Shown piece by piece: positions 35,107 through 44,866 of a DNA stretch of 63,419 nt. Within the stretch, counting starts at the first letter, position 1; each line of letters opens with the position of its first letter. Under the pieces are notes generated by a model. The model was not told the origin of the DNA, made no database searches, and saw only the letters and a program-made list of their open reading frames with translations. The stretch is from contig RHMC01000023.1 of the NCBI GenBank assembly GCA_003719395.1, forward strand, positions 1 through 63,419. Reading direction: 5' to 3'. This DNA is from Streptomyces altiplanensis. Lineage in GTDB: Bacteria > Actinomycetota > Actinomycetes > Streptomycetales > Streptomycetaceae. The translations under genes were made by a program, and so were the position numbers.

Positions 35107-35790
35107 CGGCCCGGCCTCACCGAGGTCGTTGACCTCCGCGTCGCGCGGCAGGTCGAGTGCCATGAGGATCGTCGTGGCGACCGACTCGGGGTCGATCCAC
35201 CGCGACGGGTCGTACTCCTTGCCCTCCTGGTGGTGGACCCTCTCCTGCATGGCGCTCGCGGTGCGTCCCGGATAGACCGAGGTGACGCGCACGCCGTTGT
35301 CGTGCTCCTCGTGGCGCAGCGCGTCGGCGAGGCCTTCAGGCCGTGCTTGCTCGCGGCGTACGCGCCCCACTGGGCGTGCGCGGCGAGGCCCGCGCCCGAG
35401 TTGACGAAGACCACGTGGCCCTTGTCGAGCCGGAGTTGGGGCAGGAAGAGCCGGGTCAGCTCGGCCGGGGAGATCAGGTTCACGTTCAGCTGGCTGTGCC
35501 AGGCGCGGGTGCCGAGGTCGCCGATCCCCCCGAGGTCGACGACGCCCGCGATGTGCAGCAGCGAGTCCACCCGCTCCGGCATCGGCTGGTGGGAGAACGC
35601 CCAGGAGAGCCGGTCGGGATTGGAGAGGTCGCCGACGAGGCGTACGGGCAGCCGGGGAGGCCCTGGGCGAGCTGCTTGGCGCGCCCGCGTCGCGGGCCAT
35701 CAGGACGACGTCGTCGCCGCGCTCGTGCAGGCGGCGGGCGACGGCGGCGCCGATGCCCGAGCCCGCTCCGGTGATCACATGTGTAGCCAT
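35103..35790 (-). CDS. short-chain dehydrogenase/reductase, about four frame breaks
   Basis: NAD(P)-dependent SDR. ATG 35790 starts MATHVITGAGSGIGAAVARRL, the classical TGxxxGIG cofactor site. Later pieces are VRLVGDLSNPDRL, LLHIAGVVDLGG (NNAG-type region), VFVNSGAGLAAHAQWGAYAASKHGLKA with catalytic Ser, Tyr and Lys (S-x12-Y-x3-K), and VRVTSVYPGRT. Indels lie near 35690, 35655, 35338 and 35130. The final piece runs into the MetE-like gene in the same frame as it stands; the natural stop is probably the TGA at 35103-35105 (SVRPGR end), overlapping the next ATG. Restored length is about 229 residues. Substrate unknown. Confidence 0.8.
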
Positions 35791-35806
35791 GGGGCCCATG
35801 CTCGCA

Positions 35807-36369
35807 TCACTGCACCCCGGCGCCCGCGGCGCAGCCGCTGATGTCGCTGCCTCAAGGTAGGCCAGTGCCGCCACGCCGTCCTCGGCGAAGAAGACCAGGT
35901 CGGTGAGGGGAAGGGGCAGGAAGCCCTCCTCGTCCATCCGCTGGAACTGCTGCTTGAGGCCGTCGTAGAAGCCCGCCGTGTTGAGCAGCACCACCGGCTT
36001 GGTGTGCAGGCCGTGCTTCTTCAGCTCCAGTATTTCGGTGGCCTCGTCCAGCGTGCCGGTGCCGCCGACCATGACGACGACCGCGTCGGACTTGGAGAGC
36101 AGCAGCGCCTTGCGCTCGGCGAGGTCCTTGGCGATCACCATCTCGTCGGCGTTCCTGCGCGCCGCGGCGCGCAGGAACTCCACCGAAACGCCCACGAGCC
36201 GCCCGCCCCCTTCCTGCACACCGTCCGCGACCACCTTCATCAGGCCGGCTTCCGAACCGCCCCACACCAGGGTGTGGCCGCCCTTGCCGATCAGTTCGGC
36301 GAATTCGCGGGCGGGGCGCGTGTAGCGCTCGTCGAGGTCGGCGGCGGAGAGGAAGACGCAGATGTTCAT
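35807..36369 (-). CDS. LOG-family protein (TIGR00730, cytokinin-type nucleotide phosphoribohydrolase), frame break near its end
   Basis: Predicted 5'-monophosphate phosphoribohydrolase, cleaving modified AMP to base plus ribose phosphate, cytoplasmic. ATG 36369 starts MNICVFLSAADLDERYTRPA. The signature GGxGTxxE is present as VGGTGTLDEATEIL, and GGSEAGLMKVVADG is the N-terminal glycine loop. As the sequence stands, no stop separates this frame from the SDR start. A missing base after LAYLEAATS would use the TGA at 35807-35809 and give about 187 residues, the usual family size. The start region overlaps nothing; a divergent hydrolase begins at 36476. Confidence 0.82.
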
Positions 36370-36475
36370 GCCCCCAACGTACGGGCCGCCTCCCGCACCG
36401 GGACGCCGGGACGGTTCGCGGAAGTTTTTCCGCGCGCACCGATGAGTTCCGGCGAGCCGCCCGGTCACCCTCTTC

Positions 36476-37257
36476 ATGACCAAAGTGATTTCGCGTGACG
36501 GGACTCCCCTCGCCTATGAACTGCGAGGCGAGGGTGAGCCGTTGATCCTGGTGGGCGGTGCCTTCAGCACGGGCACCGCCGAGGCGCCGCTGGCGGCGTT
36601 GCTCGCGCCGTACTTCGGCGTGGTCACCTACGACAGGCGCGGCCGCGGCGGCAGCGGCGACACCGCCCCCCTACGCGGTCGCGCGCGAGGTCGAGGACCT
36701 GGCGGCCCTCGTCGAGGAACAGCGCGGTCCCGTGTCGGTGTACGGCATGTCGTCGGGCGGGGCCCTGGTCCTGGAGGCGGCGGCGAGCGGCGTGCCGTTC
36801 GACCGGATCGCGGTGTACGAACCCCCGTTCACCGTCGTCGGGCCGGACGACAGGATCGCGAAGGCGCGGTACACGGCGCGGCTTCGCGAACTGCTTTCGG
36901 CGGGGGACCGCGGGGGCGCCGCCGAGCTCTTCCTGTCGGTGGTCGGCATGCCGCCCGAGGCCGTCGCGCAGGTGCGCAGGGCACCGATGTGGCCGGAGCT
37001 GGAGGCCGGTGGCGCCGACCCTGGCGTACGACGACGCGGTGATGGGCGACGGCACGGTGCCGGCCGAGCGGCTGGCGTCCGTCAGGGCGCCGGTGCTCGT
37101 CGTCGACGGCGGGGCGAGCCCGTACGTGATGCGCGAAGCGGCCCGCCGGGTGGCGGAAGCGGTGCGGTGCGGCCGCCACCGCACGCTGACGGGCCAGGTC
37201 CACGACGTCGCGCCGCAGGTGCTGGCGCCGGTGCTGCGGGAGTTCTTCGCGGCGTGA
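36476..37257 (+). CDS. alpha/beta-fold hydrolase, two frame breaks
   Basis: Serine hydrolase of unknown substrate, about 259 residues when restored. ATG 36476 (MTKVISRDGTPLAYELRG). It contains the oxyanion region ILVGGAFSTG, VTYDRRGRGGSGDT, the nucleophile elbow GMSSGG, and a C-terminal part with VLVVDGG (acid region) and GQVHDVAP (His). An extra C in a six-C run near 36670 shifts AVAREVEDLAALV, and an extra base near 37008 shifts PTLAYDDAVMGDG to the stop. Family features persist across both breaks, so these look like base errors. Confidence 0.85.
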
Positions 37258-37283
37258 CGGCGGCCGGAGCGCGGTCGACGCCT

Positions 37284-38024
37284 CTACTGAACGGCGCCTC
37301 GCCACAGCTGCGGCTCTTCCTCCGCGAACCACCGCTCCCGTTCATCGGCTCCCGGCAGCGCAAGGCGCACCTCCCTCCGGAAAGCCGGCCCGTGCCCGGG
37401 CTCGCGCAGGTGGCACAGTTCATGAACGAGGACGAGGTCCACCAGCGCGGGCGGCAACTGCATCACCGCCCAGTGCACGGTGATCGGCCCCGCTATGGCA
37501 CAGGCTCCCCAGCGGTGACCGATGTCCCGGGCCACCACCTCCGTCGCGGTCACTCCGATCCGCGTCGCCAGGGGAGCCACGCGCGCCGCCAGCCAGCGGT
37601 TTCCCCGCTCCGTGTACCACTCGGCGATCCTGCGGGAGCCCTCCTCCACGGTGTTCTGCCGGGCCAGCTCCAGCCAGCCCCGGTACAGCCTCACTGGTCG
37701 CGCCGCCCCCGCCGGCACGACCCTCAGCCGGTGCCGGCGTCCCAGATAAGCGAACCCCGTCCCGCCGACCAGTTCCTTGACGGGCTCGGCCGTACGCTCC
37801 CGCCTGCGCCGGACCTCCACGGCGAGCCGGGGCAACCGCGACCGCACGGCATCGGCAACCGCCCGCGCGTCGGCGCCCGCCGGGACGGCGAAGAGCACGC
37901 CGCCGTCCGGAGCCACCTCGATACCCAGGGTGCGGCGACTCGGGCGTACGACGACCTCCCACGTCCACTCCGCCGGCACGGGGAGCGACGCGATCGCCTG
38001 CTGGACGGGACCCGAAGCACTCAC
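37284..38024 (-). CDS. YgjP-like (M48-related) zinc metallopeptidase domain protein
   Basis: Cytoplasmic protein of the YgjP/DUF45 metallopeptidase family. GTG 38024 (VSASGPVQQAIAS) is the preferred start; open sequence extends upstream without support. It has about 246 residues. The zinc site is HELCHLREPGHGPAFR (HExxH with the third ligand His in GHGPAF), preceded by TEVVARDIGHRWGACA, which matches the RWGSC-type motif of the family. The N-terminal half (TWEVVVRPSRRTLGIEV) is the conserved beta-rich domain. No break. It is the last core gene before the defence island: hsdR ends 66 bp upstream on the same strand. The physiological substrate is unknown. Confidence 0.88.
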   Translation of the reverse strand: MSASGPVQQAIASLPVPAEWTWEVVVRPSRRTLGIEVAPDGGVLFAVPAGADARAVADAVRSRLPRLAVEVRRRRERTAEPVKELVGGTGFAYLGRRHRLRVVPAGAARPVRLYRGWLELARQNTVEEGSRRIAEWYTERGNRWLAARVAPLATRIGVTATEVVARDIGHRWGACAIAGPITVHWAVMQLPPALVDLVLVHELCHLREPGHGPAFRREVRLALPGADERERWFAEEEPQLWRGAVQ

Positions 38025-38089
38025 CGGGTCATTCCTACCACCCGCCTGTGACACCCCTGGCGGGCCCCGCCCCACCCACAGCCGGCGGC

Positions 38090-41000
38090 TTACTCCTCCG
38101 GCCGCACCCTGTACCGCAGAAAGCACTCCCGCTGTTCCACAGCCAACTCCACCAGCAGACTCGCGAGCGGCCCCGTGAGACTCCAGTCCATCTCGACGTG
38201 CTCTGCCAGGCGGAGGCGCAATTCCTTGCGCACCCGATTCTTCGTGTCGACGAGATAAAGGATGTCCGGGGACCGCACCAGCCCCGCGATGTCCACAGTG
38301 AGATTCCGCGCCGCCGCGTACAGATCGACACCGTCCGGGACCCGCAGGCAGTCGCCGTCTTCCAGTTCCCGTCGCAGCAGCCCGTACACCGGCCGCTCGG
38401 TCAGCGGGTCGAGGCCGCCGTCGTCACCGTCCTGTTCACCCGCCCCGGCCCCTGCCACATCCCCGACGAGCTTCGTCAGGTCGGCAGCGGCCTGCTCGAA
38501 GTCCTGCCGCATGCGCTGCACGATCTCGTCAAGACGCTCGCTGAACCGCTCGTACCGGGACCGGTCCGAGGCGATCTTCGCGTTGATGCGCAACCGCAGC
38601 GAGTTCGTCATGTACGAGGTCCTGGCGCGCGGGTCCCGGTTGGCGTTCACCCGTTCCATGAAGTCGGGAGCGGTGAGGTCCACGGGCGGCACCCGCAGCT
38701 CGATCTTCGTGACCCGCAGATGGCGGGACATCAGCTGCCGCACCTTGGCGCCGTAGCGGCGCGGGCTGAACTGGTCGCGCTCGTCCAGGTACCGGCGCCG
38801 CACCAGGTACTGGACCTCGCCGAGCCAGCCCGCGAAGCTCTCGTAGTCCAGCGCCTTCGGCCGGGGCAGCACCGCGTTGAGGGCCGTGAGGAAGTCCCGC
38901 GCGACTTCGTCGAACTCACCCCGCAGCAGCGGCTCTTCGAGCGCGGCAAGCAGATTCTCGCGCTGCTCCTCAGCGGCGAGCGACGTCACGCCCAGCCCGG
39001 AAAGGAACCCGGTGACCCGCTGGTGCAGGTCGGCCAGCAGCGCGTCGGCCGCCGCGTCGGTCTGGAGCAGCAAGCCGTCCCGGTCCGGCTGCTTGCCCTC
39101 GAAGTCCCTGGCGAGGTGGTCGACGGACACCTGGTCGTAGCCGTAGACCTCACGCAGGTGAGCCTGGTCGTACGCGCCGAACGAACGGGCCAGCTCGGCC
39201 CCGATGCCGACGTAATCGACCACCTGTCCCCACTTCTTCGCGGGGTACGGGCGGTTGGTGCGGGCGACGGCCTGCAACAGTCCGACACCGGACAGCGCGC
39301 AGTCCAGGTAGAGCACCTGCTCCACGGGCGCGTCGAAACCGGTCAGCAGCATCGACTGGACGACCAGGAACGCCATAGGCGCTTCCCCGTCGCCCTCTCC
39401 CTCGTCAGCCGCCGTGTCCGCCGGCTCCCCGTCCTGGTGCCAGACCTCGCCACCTCTTGAGGCGGTCCCCCACCCCGGCGACTGAGTCCCGTGCGTATCG
39501 GCCGCCCATGCCGGGTCGTCCGCCGCCGCGAGCGGATCGCCGATGCCCTTCTTGAATCGCTCGATGTACGCATCCTGTTTGGACTTCGTTGTCCAGTGCT
39601 GCCATTCCCGAGGGTCTTGCCGTCCGCTGCCGGGCTGGGCCTTGGAGATCACCACGGCCGCGTCGATCGACTCCAGCACGGCCCGGTGGGGCAACACGTC
39701 AAGCAGTTCACGCTCGTCGTCGGTGGCGCTCTGCACGGCGAGCGGGTCGTACCTCAGATCGTCGTGGAGCCCGTCCAGCCGCTCCAGCAGCCGGTCGCGC
39801 GCCGCGAGCAGCGCGTCCCTGTAGCGGACAGCGGCGAGCCGCGACACCGCGACGACCTGCGCGCCGAACCGGTCCGGCAGCGCGGACCGTGCCCAGTGCC
39901 GCAGCATGTGGTCGGCCTTCTCGGCGATCACCGAAGGCGCTTCCAGGATCTCCTTGCGGCGGGCGAACTTGCGCAGTACGTGTTCCCGCTGCTTCGGGTC
40001 GTCCGGGACCTTCTCGTCGAACTCCGCGTCCAGCGCCGCCTTCTCGATCACCTCCAGCGGTACGTCCCACGCCTCGTACCGCACCGGCACGACGGCCCGG
40101 TCCCGCTCCGCGTCCCGCAGCGTGTAGATGTCGGTGTACGTCCCGAAGATGTCCTCGGTGGTCTTCAGGGCCCCGCTGATGATGGGCGTGCCGGTGAAGC
40201 CGACGACGACGGCGTTCGGCAGCATCGCGCGCAGCCGGGCGTGCTGCCAGCGGGCCTGGCCCCGGTGGGCCTCGTCCACCAGCACGACGATGTCCGAGCC
40301 CGGGTTCTGGACCCGGTTGTGGACGTGCGTCTCCTCGTCCGGCCGCTCGGCGAGGGTCTCTTCCCTGCCGTCGTACGCCGTATCGTCCCGCTGGGCCTTC
40401 TGGAGCGTGATCAGGACAACGTCGGGCACGTCGACAGCGAGGTACTTCCGGGCCTTGGAGACACTGGGCGCGCGATGGACGTCCTCGTCACTCGCGGCAA
40501 GGCTCTTTCGGATCTGCTTCTCCAGATCCAGCCGGTCGGTGACCACGACGACCTTGTGCCCGTCGAGCCCCGGTGTGCTGCGCAGATGACGTACGAGAAA
40601 CGCCATGGTGAGGCTCTTGCCGGAGCCCTGGGTGTGCCAGAGGACACCGCCCCGGTGATCGACGGACTCCCCCGCCGCAAGCTTCCTTCGCCGTTCCTCA
40701 AGCCGGCGGGCGAGCCGCAGCACGGCCCGGAACTGGGGGTAACGGCCGATGACCTTGACCGTGCCCGCGCCGCCGCCCTTCTGGGTGGTGAAGTCCCTGA
40801 CGAGGGTGAGGAGGTGGGCCGGCCGCAGCACACCTGCGACCAGGACGTCCTGCTGGGTGAGGGGGACGTCTCCGGGCTTGCCCAGTTCCTCCCGTACCAG
40901 CTCCTCGGGGGCCGGCTCGAAGGTGCGCCACGGCGCGAAGTGCACGGGCTCGGCGGTGACGGTGCCGAGTTCGGCGTGGTCCCGGTCGGTGCCGACCAGC

Positions 41001-41656
41001 AGCTGTGCGAACCGTACGAACTCCGCGACGGGAGCCGGCGCGCCTGCCCCCGCGTAGCCGACGACCTGCTCGACGGCCGCGTCCAGCGCGATCCGGTGGT
41101 CGTCGCCGCCCGCGACCAGCGGCGCCTTGCACTCGACGACGGCCCAGGGCAGGCCGTTCACGAACAGCACGAGGTCGGGGGTGACCGGCCCGGCGTCCTT
41201 GCGCTCCACCCTGAACTGCGAGACGGCGAGCAGGTCGTTGCCGTGAGTGGAATCCCCGTCCCAGTCGACGAGCCGGATGTGCTCCGGTTTTCCCTTCGTC
41301 CAGCCCGGCACGGTACGGGAGTTGACTCCGCGCCGCAGCAGGGCCGTCACCTCCAGGTTCCCGGCCACCCCGCGCCCGGCGGGCCCCCGGCCGGCTGCGG
41401 TGCCCTGCACGAGGGCGAGGAGGTGGTCCAGTTGCCCGGCCGTCAGCCACGGCTTGCCGTCCGGCCCCGGGTTGAGCCGGGACACGGCGTCACGGAACCG
41501 GTCCGCATAAACGACTTGACCGAAGTCGCTGCGCCCGGACGCGGCGGGGTCGGAGGCCGGCTCTCCGGGAGGCCCACCCTGGAGATGCGTCCACCCCATG
41601 GCGATCAGTTGCCGGATCAGCGGCTTCTCGGTCTTGTCGTACTCCGGCTGACCCAT
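38090..41656 (-). CDS. hsdR: type I restriction enzyme R subunit (HsdR)
   Basis: Motor and nuclease subunit; it translocates unmodified DNA and cleaves at distant sites, working with HsdM and HsdS. It has 1188 residues with no break, from ATG 41656. The nuclease core is PD161...E175-C-K177 (VTPDLVLFVNGLPWAVVECK), the PD-(D/E)xK pattern. The SF2 helicase motifs are Walker A HTQGSGKS (341-348), DEAH at 461-464 (VLVDEAHRG), motif III GFTGTPII and motif VI QAVARTNRPYP. The C-terminal part binds HsdM/HsdS. It is separated from hsdS by a regulatory trio, unlike the usual hsdRMS order, and lies 140 bp downstream of the HATPase gene on the same strand. Confidence 0.95.
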   Translation of the reverse strand: MGQPEYDKTEKPLIRQLIAMGWTHLQGGPPGEPASDPAASGRSDFGQVVYADRFRDAVSRLNPGPDGKPWLTAGQLDHLLALVQGTAAGRGPAGRGVAGNLEVTALLRRGVNSRTVPGWTKGKPEHIRLVDWDGDSTHGNDLLAVSQFRVERKDAGPVTPDLVLFVNGLPWAVVECKAPLVAGGDDHRIALDAAVEQVVGYAGAGAPAPVAEFVRFAQLLVGTDRDHAELGTVTAEPVHFAPWRTFEPAPEELVREELGKPGDVPLTQQDVLVAGVLRPAHLLTLVRDFTTQKGGGAGTVKVIGRYPQFRAVLRLARRLEERRRKLAAGESVDHRGGVLWHTQGSGKSLTMAFLVRHLRSTPGLDGHKVVVVTDRLDLEKQIRKSLAASDEDVHRAPSVSKARKYLAVDVPDVVLITLQKAQRDDTAYDGREETLAERPDEETHVHNRVQNPGSDIVVLVDEAHRGQARWQHARLRAMLPNAVVVGFTGTPIISGALKTTEDIFGTYTDIYTLRDAERDRAVVPVRYEAWDVPLEVIEKAALDAEFDEKVPDDPKQREHVLRKFARRKEILEAPSVIAEKADHMLRHWARSALPDRFGAQVVAVSRLAAVRYRDALLAARDRLLERLDGLHDDLRYDPLAVQSATDDERELLDVLPHRAVLESIDAAVVISKAQPGSGRQDPREWQHWTTKSKQDAYIERFKKGIGDPLAAADDPAWAADTHGTQSPGWGTASRGGEVWHQDGEPADTAADEGEGDGEAPMAFLVVQSMLLTGFDAPVEQVLYLDCALSGVGLLQAVARTNRPYPAKKWGQVVDYVGIGAELARSFGAYDQAHLREVYGYDQVSVDHLARDFEGKQPDRDGLLLQTDAAADALLADLHQRVTGFLSGLGVTSLAAEEQRENLLAALEEPLLRGEFDEVARDFLTALNAVLPRPKALDYESFAGWLGEVQYLVRRRYLDERDQFSPRRYGAKVRQLMSRHLRVTKIELRVPPVDLTAPDFMERVNANRDPRARTSYMTNSLRLRINAKIASDRSRYERFSERLDEIVQRMRQDFEQAAADLTKLVGDVAGAGAGEQDGDDGGLDPLTERPVYGLLRRELEDGDCLRVPDGVDLYAAARNLTVDIAGLVRSPDILYLVDTKNRVRKELRLRLAEHVEMDWSLTGPLASLLVELAVEQRECFLRYRVRPEE

Positions 41657-41795
41657 CCCTGGTCTCCCCGCCCCGCCCGCGTCACCGTACGTCCCACAAA
41701 ACCCCGTAAGGGTGTACGCGGAACTCTACCTGCGGGCGGCGCGGCGACCAGGAGCGGAGGCGGTGCGGGCTGGGCCGGGGGGTCGGCGAGCGCGA

Positions 41796-42290
41796 TCAGC
41801 GGCGAGCCGCGGGCGGCAGTGGTGGCCCGAGCGGAGGCGGGCCGTCCGCGATGGCGAGCTCGAACCAGATGGTCTTGCCGCCGGGCCCGTACGGTCCTTC
41901 CCCTATGGCGCAGCCACCCCACCGGTCGGCGACGAGTTCGAGGATGGCGAGCCCGCGCCCGCCCTCGTCGTAGACGGACACCCCGTGGCGCTGGGGCTCC
42001 GGCAGGTCGGGGCTCATGTCCCAGACGCTGACGCGGAGGACGGGATACAGCCAGTGCAGGCGGACGGCGGCAGGGCCCTTGGTGTGACGTACGGAGTTGG
42101 TGGCGAGCTCGGAGGTCAACAGCTCGGCGCGGTAGCTGAGTTCGACGAGGTGGTGGGCGCTGAGGATGGCCCGGAGGGTGGTGCGGGCGATGCGGGGGCT
42201 GCGGGGATCGCACGGGAAGCTGAGTTCGTACTGCCAGGGTTCTTGGAACGGGATGAGGGCGGGGTGGTGGGGGGTGGGTTCTGTCCTCAC
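41796..42290 (-). CDS. anti-sigma-type HATPase (serine kinase-like ATP-binding protein)
   Basis: GHKL ATP-binding protein of the RsbW/SpoIIAB-like type common in Streptomyces, 164 residues. GTG 42290 has GGAG six bases upstream; upstream codons in the same frame lack homology. Characteristic segments are AELLTSELATNSVRHTKG (N-box-like), VWDMSPDLPEP (G1-type) and GRGLAILELVADRWG (G2). It lies upstream of hsdR on the same strand and diverges from the XRE-DUF5753 gene with 285 bp between them. Such proteins are encoded beside XRE-DUF5753 and DUF397 genes in many Streptomyces (WhiJ-like clusters), where they are thought to act as a regulatory group. No break. Confidence 0.85.
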   Translation of the reverse strand: MRTEPTPHHPALIPFQEPWQYELSFPCDPRSPRIARTTLRAILSAHHLVELSYRAELLTSELATNSVRHTKGPAAVRLHWLYPVLRVSVWDMSPDLPEPQRHGVSVYDEGGRGLAILELVADRWGGCAIGEGPYGPGGKTIWFELAIADGPPPLGPPLPPAARR

Positions 42291-42575
42291 GGAGCACTCC
42301 TGGGGTGCGTGCGAGTGGTGAACGAGTGGGGGCGTACCAGCGGAAGTTGCGGCCTGAACAGTGGCAATGCCGGTTCGGGACCTGCCGTCCCGGACGGGCA
42401 GGGCGGACGGGTGCGCCTCTGTCAACGACGACTACGCGAGTGGTACGGGTCACACCGTAGCCCTGCCATCACAACGCGTGCTACCTGCTTCACTAAAACG
42501 GGTCATGTTGCCCATCCCGATGGACATCCGCTACTCGGGCTCACCAAACTATGCGCGCGAGCAAGGAGTTGATTT

Positions 42576-43427
42576 ATGGCACCACGTCAGTCCCCAACCA
42601 TCCGCCAGCGCCGATTCGGTGCTGAGCTCCGTCGGCTTCGTGAAGCCATAGGGATGTCCGCCCCTACGGCTGGTGAACGACTCGGAGCAGATCGCACGAT
42701 GATCTCCAACATCGAGTCAGGCCGCTTCGGCATCAGCGAAGAGCGGCTGCGTCGGTTGGCCAGCATCTACGAATGCGACAACCATGAGTTGATCAATGCG
42801 TTGGCCGCGATGACAGGCGGCCGGCCCAAGGGCTGGTGGGACGAGTACCGCGGCAAGATCCCGCCGGACTTTCTGGACGTGTCAGAGCTGGAGCACCACG
42901 CCACTAGCCTGCGCACCCTCCAGACTGCTCACATCCCGGGCATGTTCCAGACAGAAGAGCACGCCCGCGCCCTGTTCGACCTCTTCGTACCGGCGCTGCC
43001 TCGGCTGGAAGTCGAACTACGGGTGGCGCATCGTCTGGCCCGACATGACACCGTGGCAGGGGCGAATGGAGTGCCGTACGTGGGTTTGGTCCACGAAGCT
43101 GCGCTCCGGATGCGGGTGGGCGGGCGCCGAGTAGCCGCTGCTCAGCTGAACCGGCTTCTTGAAGAGAGCGAGCGAGCCAATGTCCAGCTACTCGTGATCC
43201 CCTTCGCGGCCGAGGGCTTTCCCATGGCTGGGGACACGATGATGTACGCCACCGCAACCAACCCCCACTTGGACACCGTGGAGGTCGACTCCCCCATCGG
43301 CGCGGTCTTCTTCGACTCCCCCACGCAACTGGCCAACTTCCGGCGGCGACTGGACTTGGTCGAACAGGTGGCGTTGAATCCGAGGGAATCGAGGGACCTC
43401 ATCCTCGACATCGCCAAAGACATGTGA
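42576..43427 (+). CDS. XRE-family regulator with DUF5753 (WhiJ-like)
   Basis: DNA-binding regulator of 283 residues. ATG 42576 follows AAGGAG. The N-terminal helix-turn-helix is FGAELRRLREAIGMSAPTAG through RTMISNIESGRFGISEERLRRL. The DUF5753 domain follows, with the typical HIPGMFQTEEHARALF and VQLLVIPFAAEGFP. Its partner DUF397 gene starts 13 bp after its stop. In Streptomyces such pairs (WhiJ and relatives) are developmental repressors whose DNA binding is modulated by a cognate DUF397 protein. Here the pair is embedded between hsdS and hsdR. The AT content just upstream of the start is higher than that of the neighbouring genes. Confidence 0.92.
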   Translation: MAPRQSPTIRQRRFGAELRRLREAIGMSAPTAGERLGADRTMISNIESGRFGISEERLRRLASIYECDNHELINALAAMTGGRPKGWWDEYRGKIPPDFLDVSELEHHATSLRTLQTAHIPGMFQTEEHARALFDLFVPALPRLEVELRVAHRLARHDTVAGANGVPYVGLVHEAALRMRVGGRRVAAAQLNRLLEESERANVQLLVIPFAAEGFPMAGDTMMYATATNPHLDTVEVDSPIGAVFFDSPTQLANFRRRLDLVEQVALNPRESRDLILDIAKDM

Positions 43428-43439
43428 GAGGGCACGTCC

Positions 43440-43640
43440 TTGCCTGAGTTGAAGTGGCTCAAGTCGTCGTACTCCGAGGCGTCGGGAAACGCCTGCGTCG
43501 AGGTTGCCGTGACGAGCCCTGGTGGCATCGCCCTCCGCGAGAGCGACAGCCCGGCCGTCGTCCTCTCCACGAGCCCGGCTGCTCTTCAGGCGCTCCTGCT
43601 CCGAGTGAGGGCCGGGGCTGTCGAGTCGCCCCGGCCCTGA
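43440..43640 (+). CDS. DUF397 small protein (partner of XRE-DUF5753 regulator)
   Basis: A 66-residue protein, PELKWLKSSYSEASGNACVEVA through VVLSTSPAALQALL, the standard DUF397 signature. TTG 43440 is the start, with a purine-rich GAGAGGG upstream. It pairs with the regulator just upstream. It converges on hsdS, the two stops being 8 bp apart. Family members are small cytoplasmic antagonists of their XRE partner; this is established for a few loci and inferred here. Confidence 0.93.
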   Translation: MPELKWLKSSYSEASGNACVEVAVTSPGGIALRESDSPAVVLSTSPAALQALLLRVRAGAVESPRP

Positions 43641-43648
43641 CCGGCGAG

Positions 43649-44866
43649 TCACAGGGCCGGTATGCGCACCTTGCCGCTGAGCAGGTCCTCAACCACGGCC
43701 TGCTGAGCAGTCCGTAGCTTCTTGATCTGCACCCTCAGTGCCTTGACACGTCGCTCAAAGAGTTCCTGCGTGGCTACGATCTGCCGCTGGTCATCCAGTG
43801 GGACCGCGGGAACCCGCAACCCTCGAATATCGGCCTGAGAGATGTTGTTCTGCCCGGTGCCGCCATTCAGCAGATTACCCACCTGGCCTCGCACTCCTTC
43901 CGACGAGAACACTATTGCCAGGAATGCGGGGTCAGCAGCACCTGGGTCCGGAACGAGACGCAGAGTTTTGTCCGACAGCATGAGATGACGCCGCGTGGCC
44001 CCTACATGGCATACAGAACCAACCAATGATCGCGCGCCATTGGCTCGGGCGATGAGGACATCCCCCTGCCGGATCTCCAAAGCAGGACGAGGTTGCAAAC
44101 CCGGCGGCAACCTCTTGGACTCGGACGGGTCAAAGCGACCACTAGTCACTGCACTGACCCGGATGACGCCCCATTCATCCGCTGCTGGTGGATGGCTGTC
44201 ACATGCCGGGCTCCAGCCTGACTGAATACCTTGCAGCAGAGCCTCCAGCGGGATCAAGCCATGCATCCGGCCAGCATGCAGGGCACTCTCAAGAGCTGCG
44301 TTTTGCGTCGCCATGAGCTTGCCCAGTGTCCGCTCCTGGGAGCCGACCTTGCGTTCAAAGGAAGCGTAGACAGCAGCGATCTGAAGCTGTTCGGCCATAG
44401 GGACATCGGGGATTTTCAGTAGCTTGATCTCAGACTGAGGGAGCTGGAATTGGCCACTCGTCCCACGCATTGCGGTGCGGATCTGCTGCCGGGCCCTCCT
44501 AGATCCGAGCAAGAGTCCCAGGAAATCCGGGTCAATTTTCGTTTCGTCCGGCACAAGTCGATACATGAGGTCCGACAGCACAAGCCGAGGCCGCACCCTC
44601 TTGGCAACGCACACTGACCCCACCAGCGACTGCGCACCGTTGACGCGCACCATCAGTACATCGTTGTTCCGGACTTCCAGCTTCGAGTACACGGGGTCCC
44701 AGGAGGGAAGTCGCTTGGCATGCTCAGCACTGAACACACCTGCCGACAAGGAGCTGAGGCGTAGCAGGCCCCAGTCTCCGTCTGCCGGTTGCTGCGCCTG
44801 CGCTCCCTTCGCCACTCCTACACCGATGTCCAGCAAAACATCATCGAGATGCAGCTCATCGCGCAT
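43649..44866 (-). CDS. hsdS: type I restriction-modification specificity subunit (HsdS) with two similar target-recognition domains
   Basis: Determines the DNA sequence recognised by the HsdM/HsdR complex, 405 residues. Two TRD-plus-helix halves are visible, at about 31-185 and 231-385. They match each other at a constant offset of 200: DWG at 31 and EWG at 231, then [14 protein letters not shown] at 73-86 and [14 protein letters not shown] at 273-286, and roughly half of the aligned positions in the first 56 are identical. Each half ends in a conserved coiled-coil linker ([37 protein letters not shown]). The ATG 44866 overlaps the hsdM stop by 11 bp, so the two are translationally coupled. 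No break. Confidence 0.93.
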   Translation of the reverse strand: MRDELHLDDVLLDIGVGVAKGAQAQQPADGDWGLLRLSSLSAGVFSAEHAKRLPSWDPVYSKLEVRNNDVLMVRVNGAQSLVGSVCVAKRVRPRLVLSDLMYRLVPDETKIDPDFLGLLLGSRRARQQIRTAMRGTSGQFQLPQSEIKLLKIPDVPMAEQLQIAAVYASFERKVGSQERTLGKLMATQNAALESALHAGRMHGLIPLEALLQGIQSGWSPACDSHPPAADEWGVIRVSAVTSGRFDPSESKRLPPGLQPRPALEIRQGDVLIARANGARSLVGSVCHVGATRRHLMLSDKTLRLVPDPGAADPAFLAIVFSSEGVRGQVGNLLNGGTGQNNISQADIRGLRVPAVPLDDQRQIVATQELFERRVKALRVQIKKLRTAQQAVVEDLLSGKVRIPAL

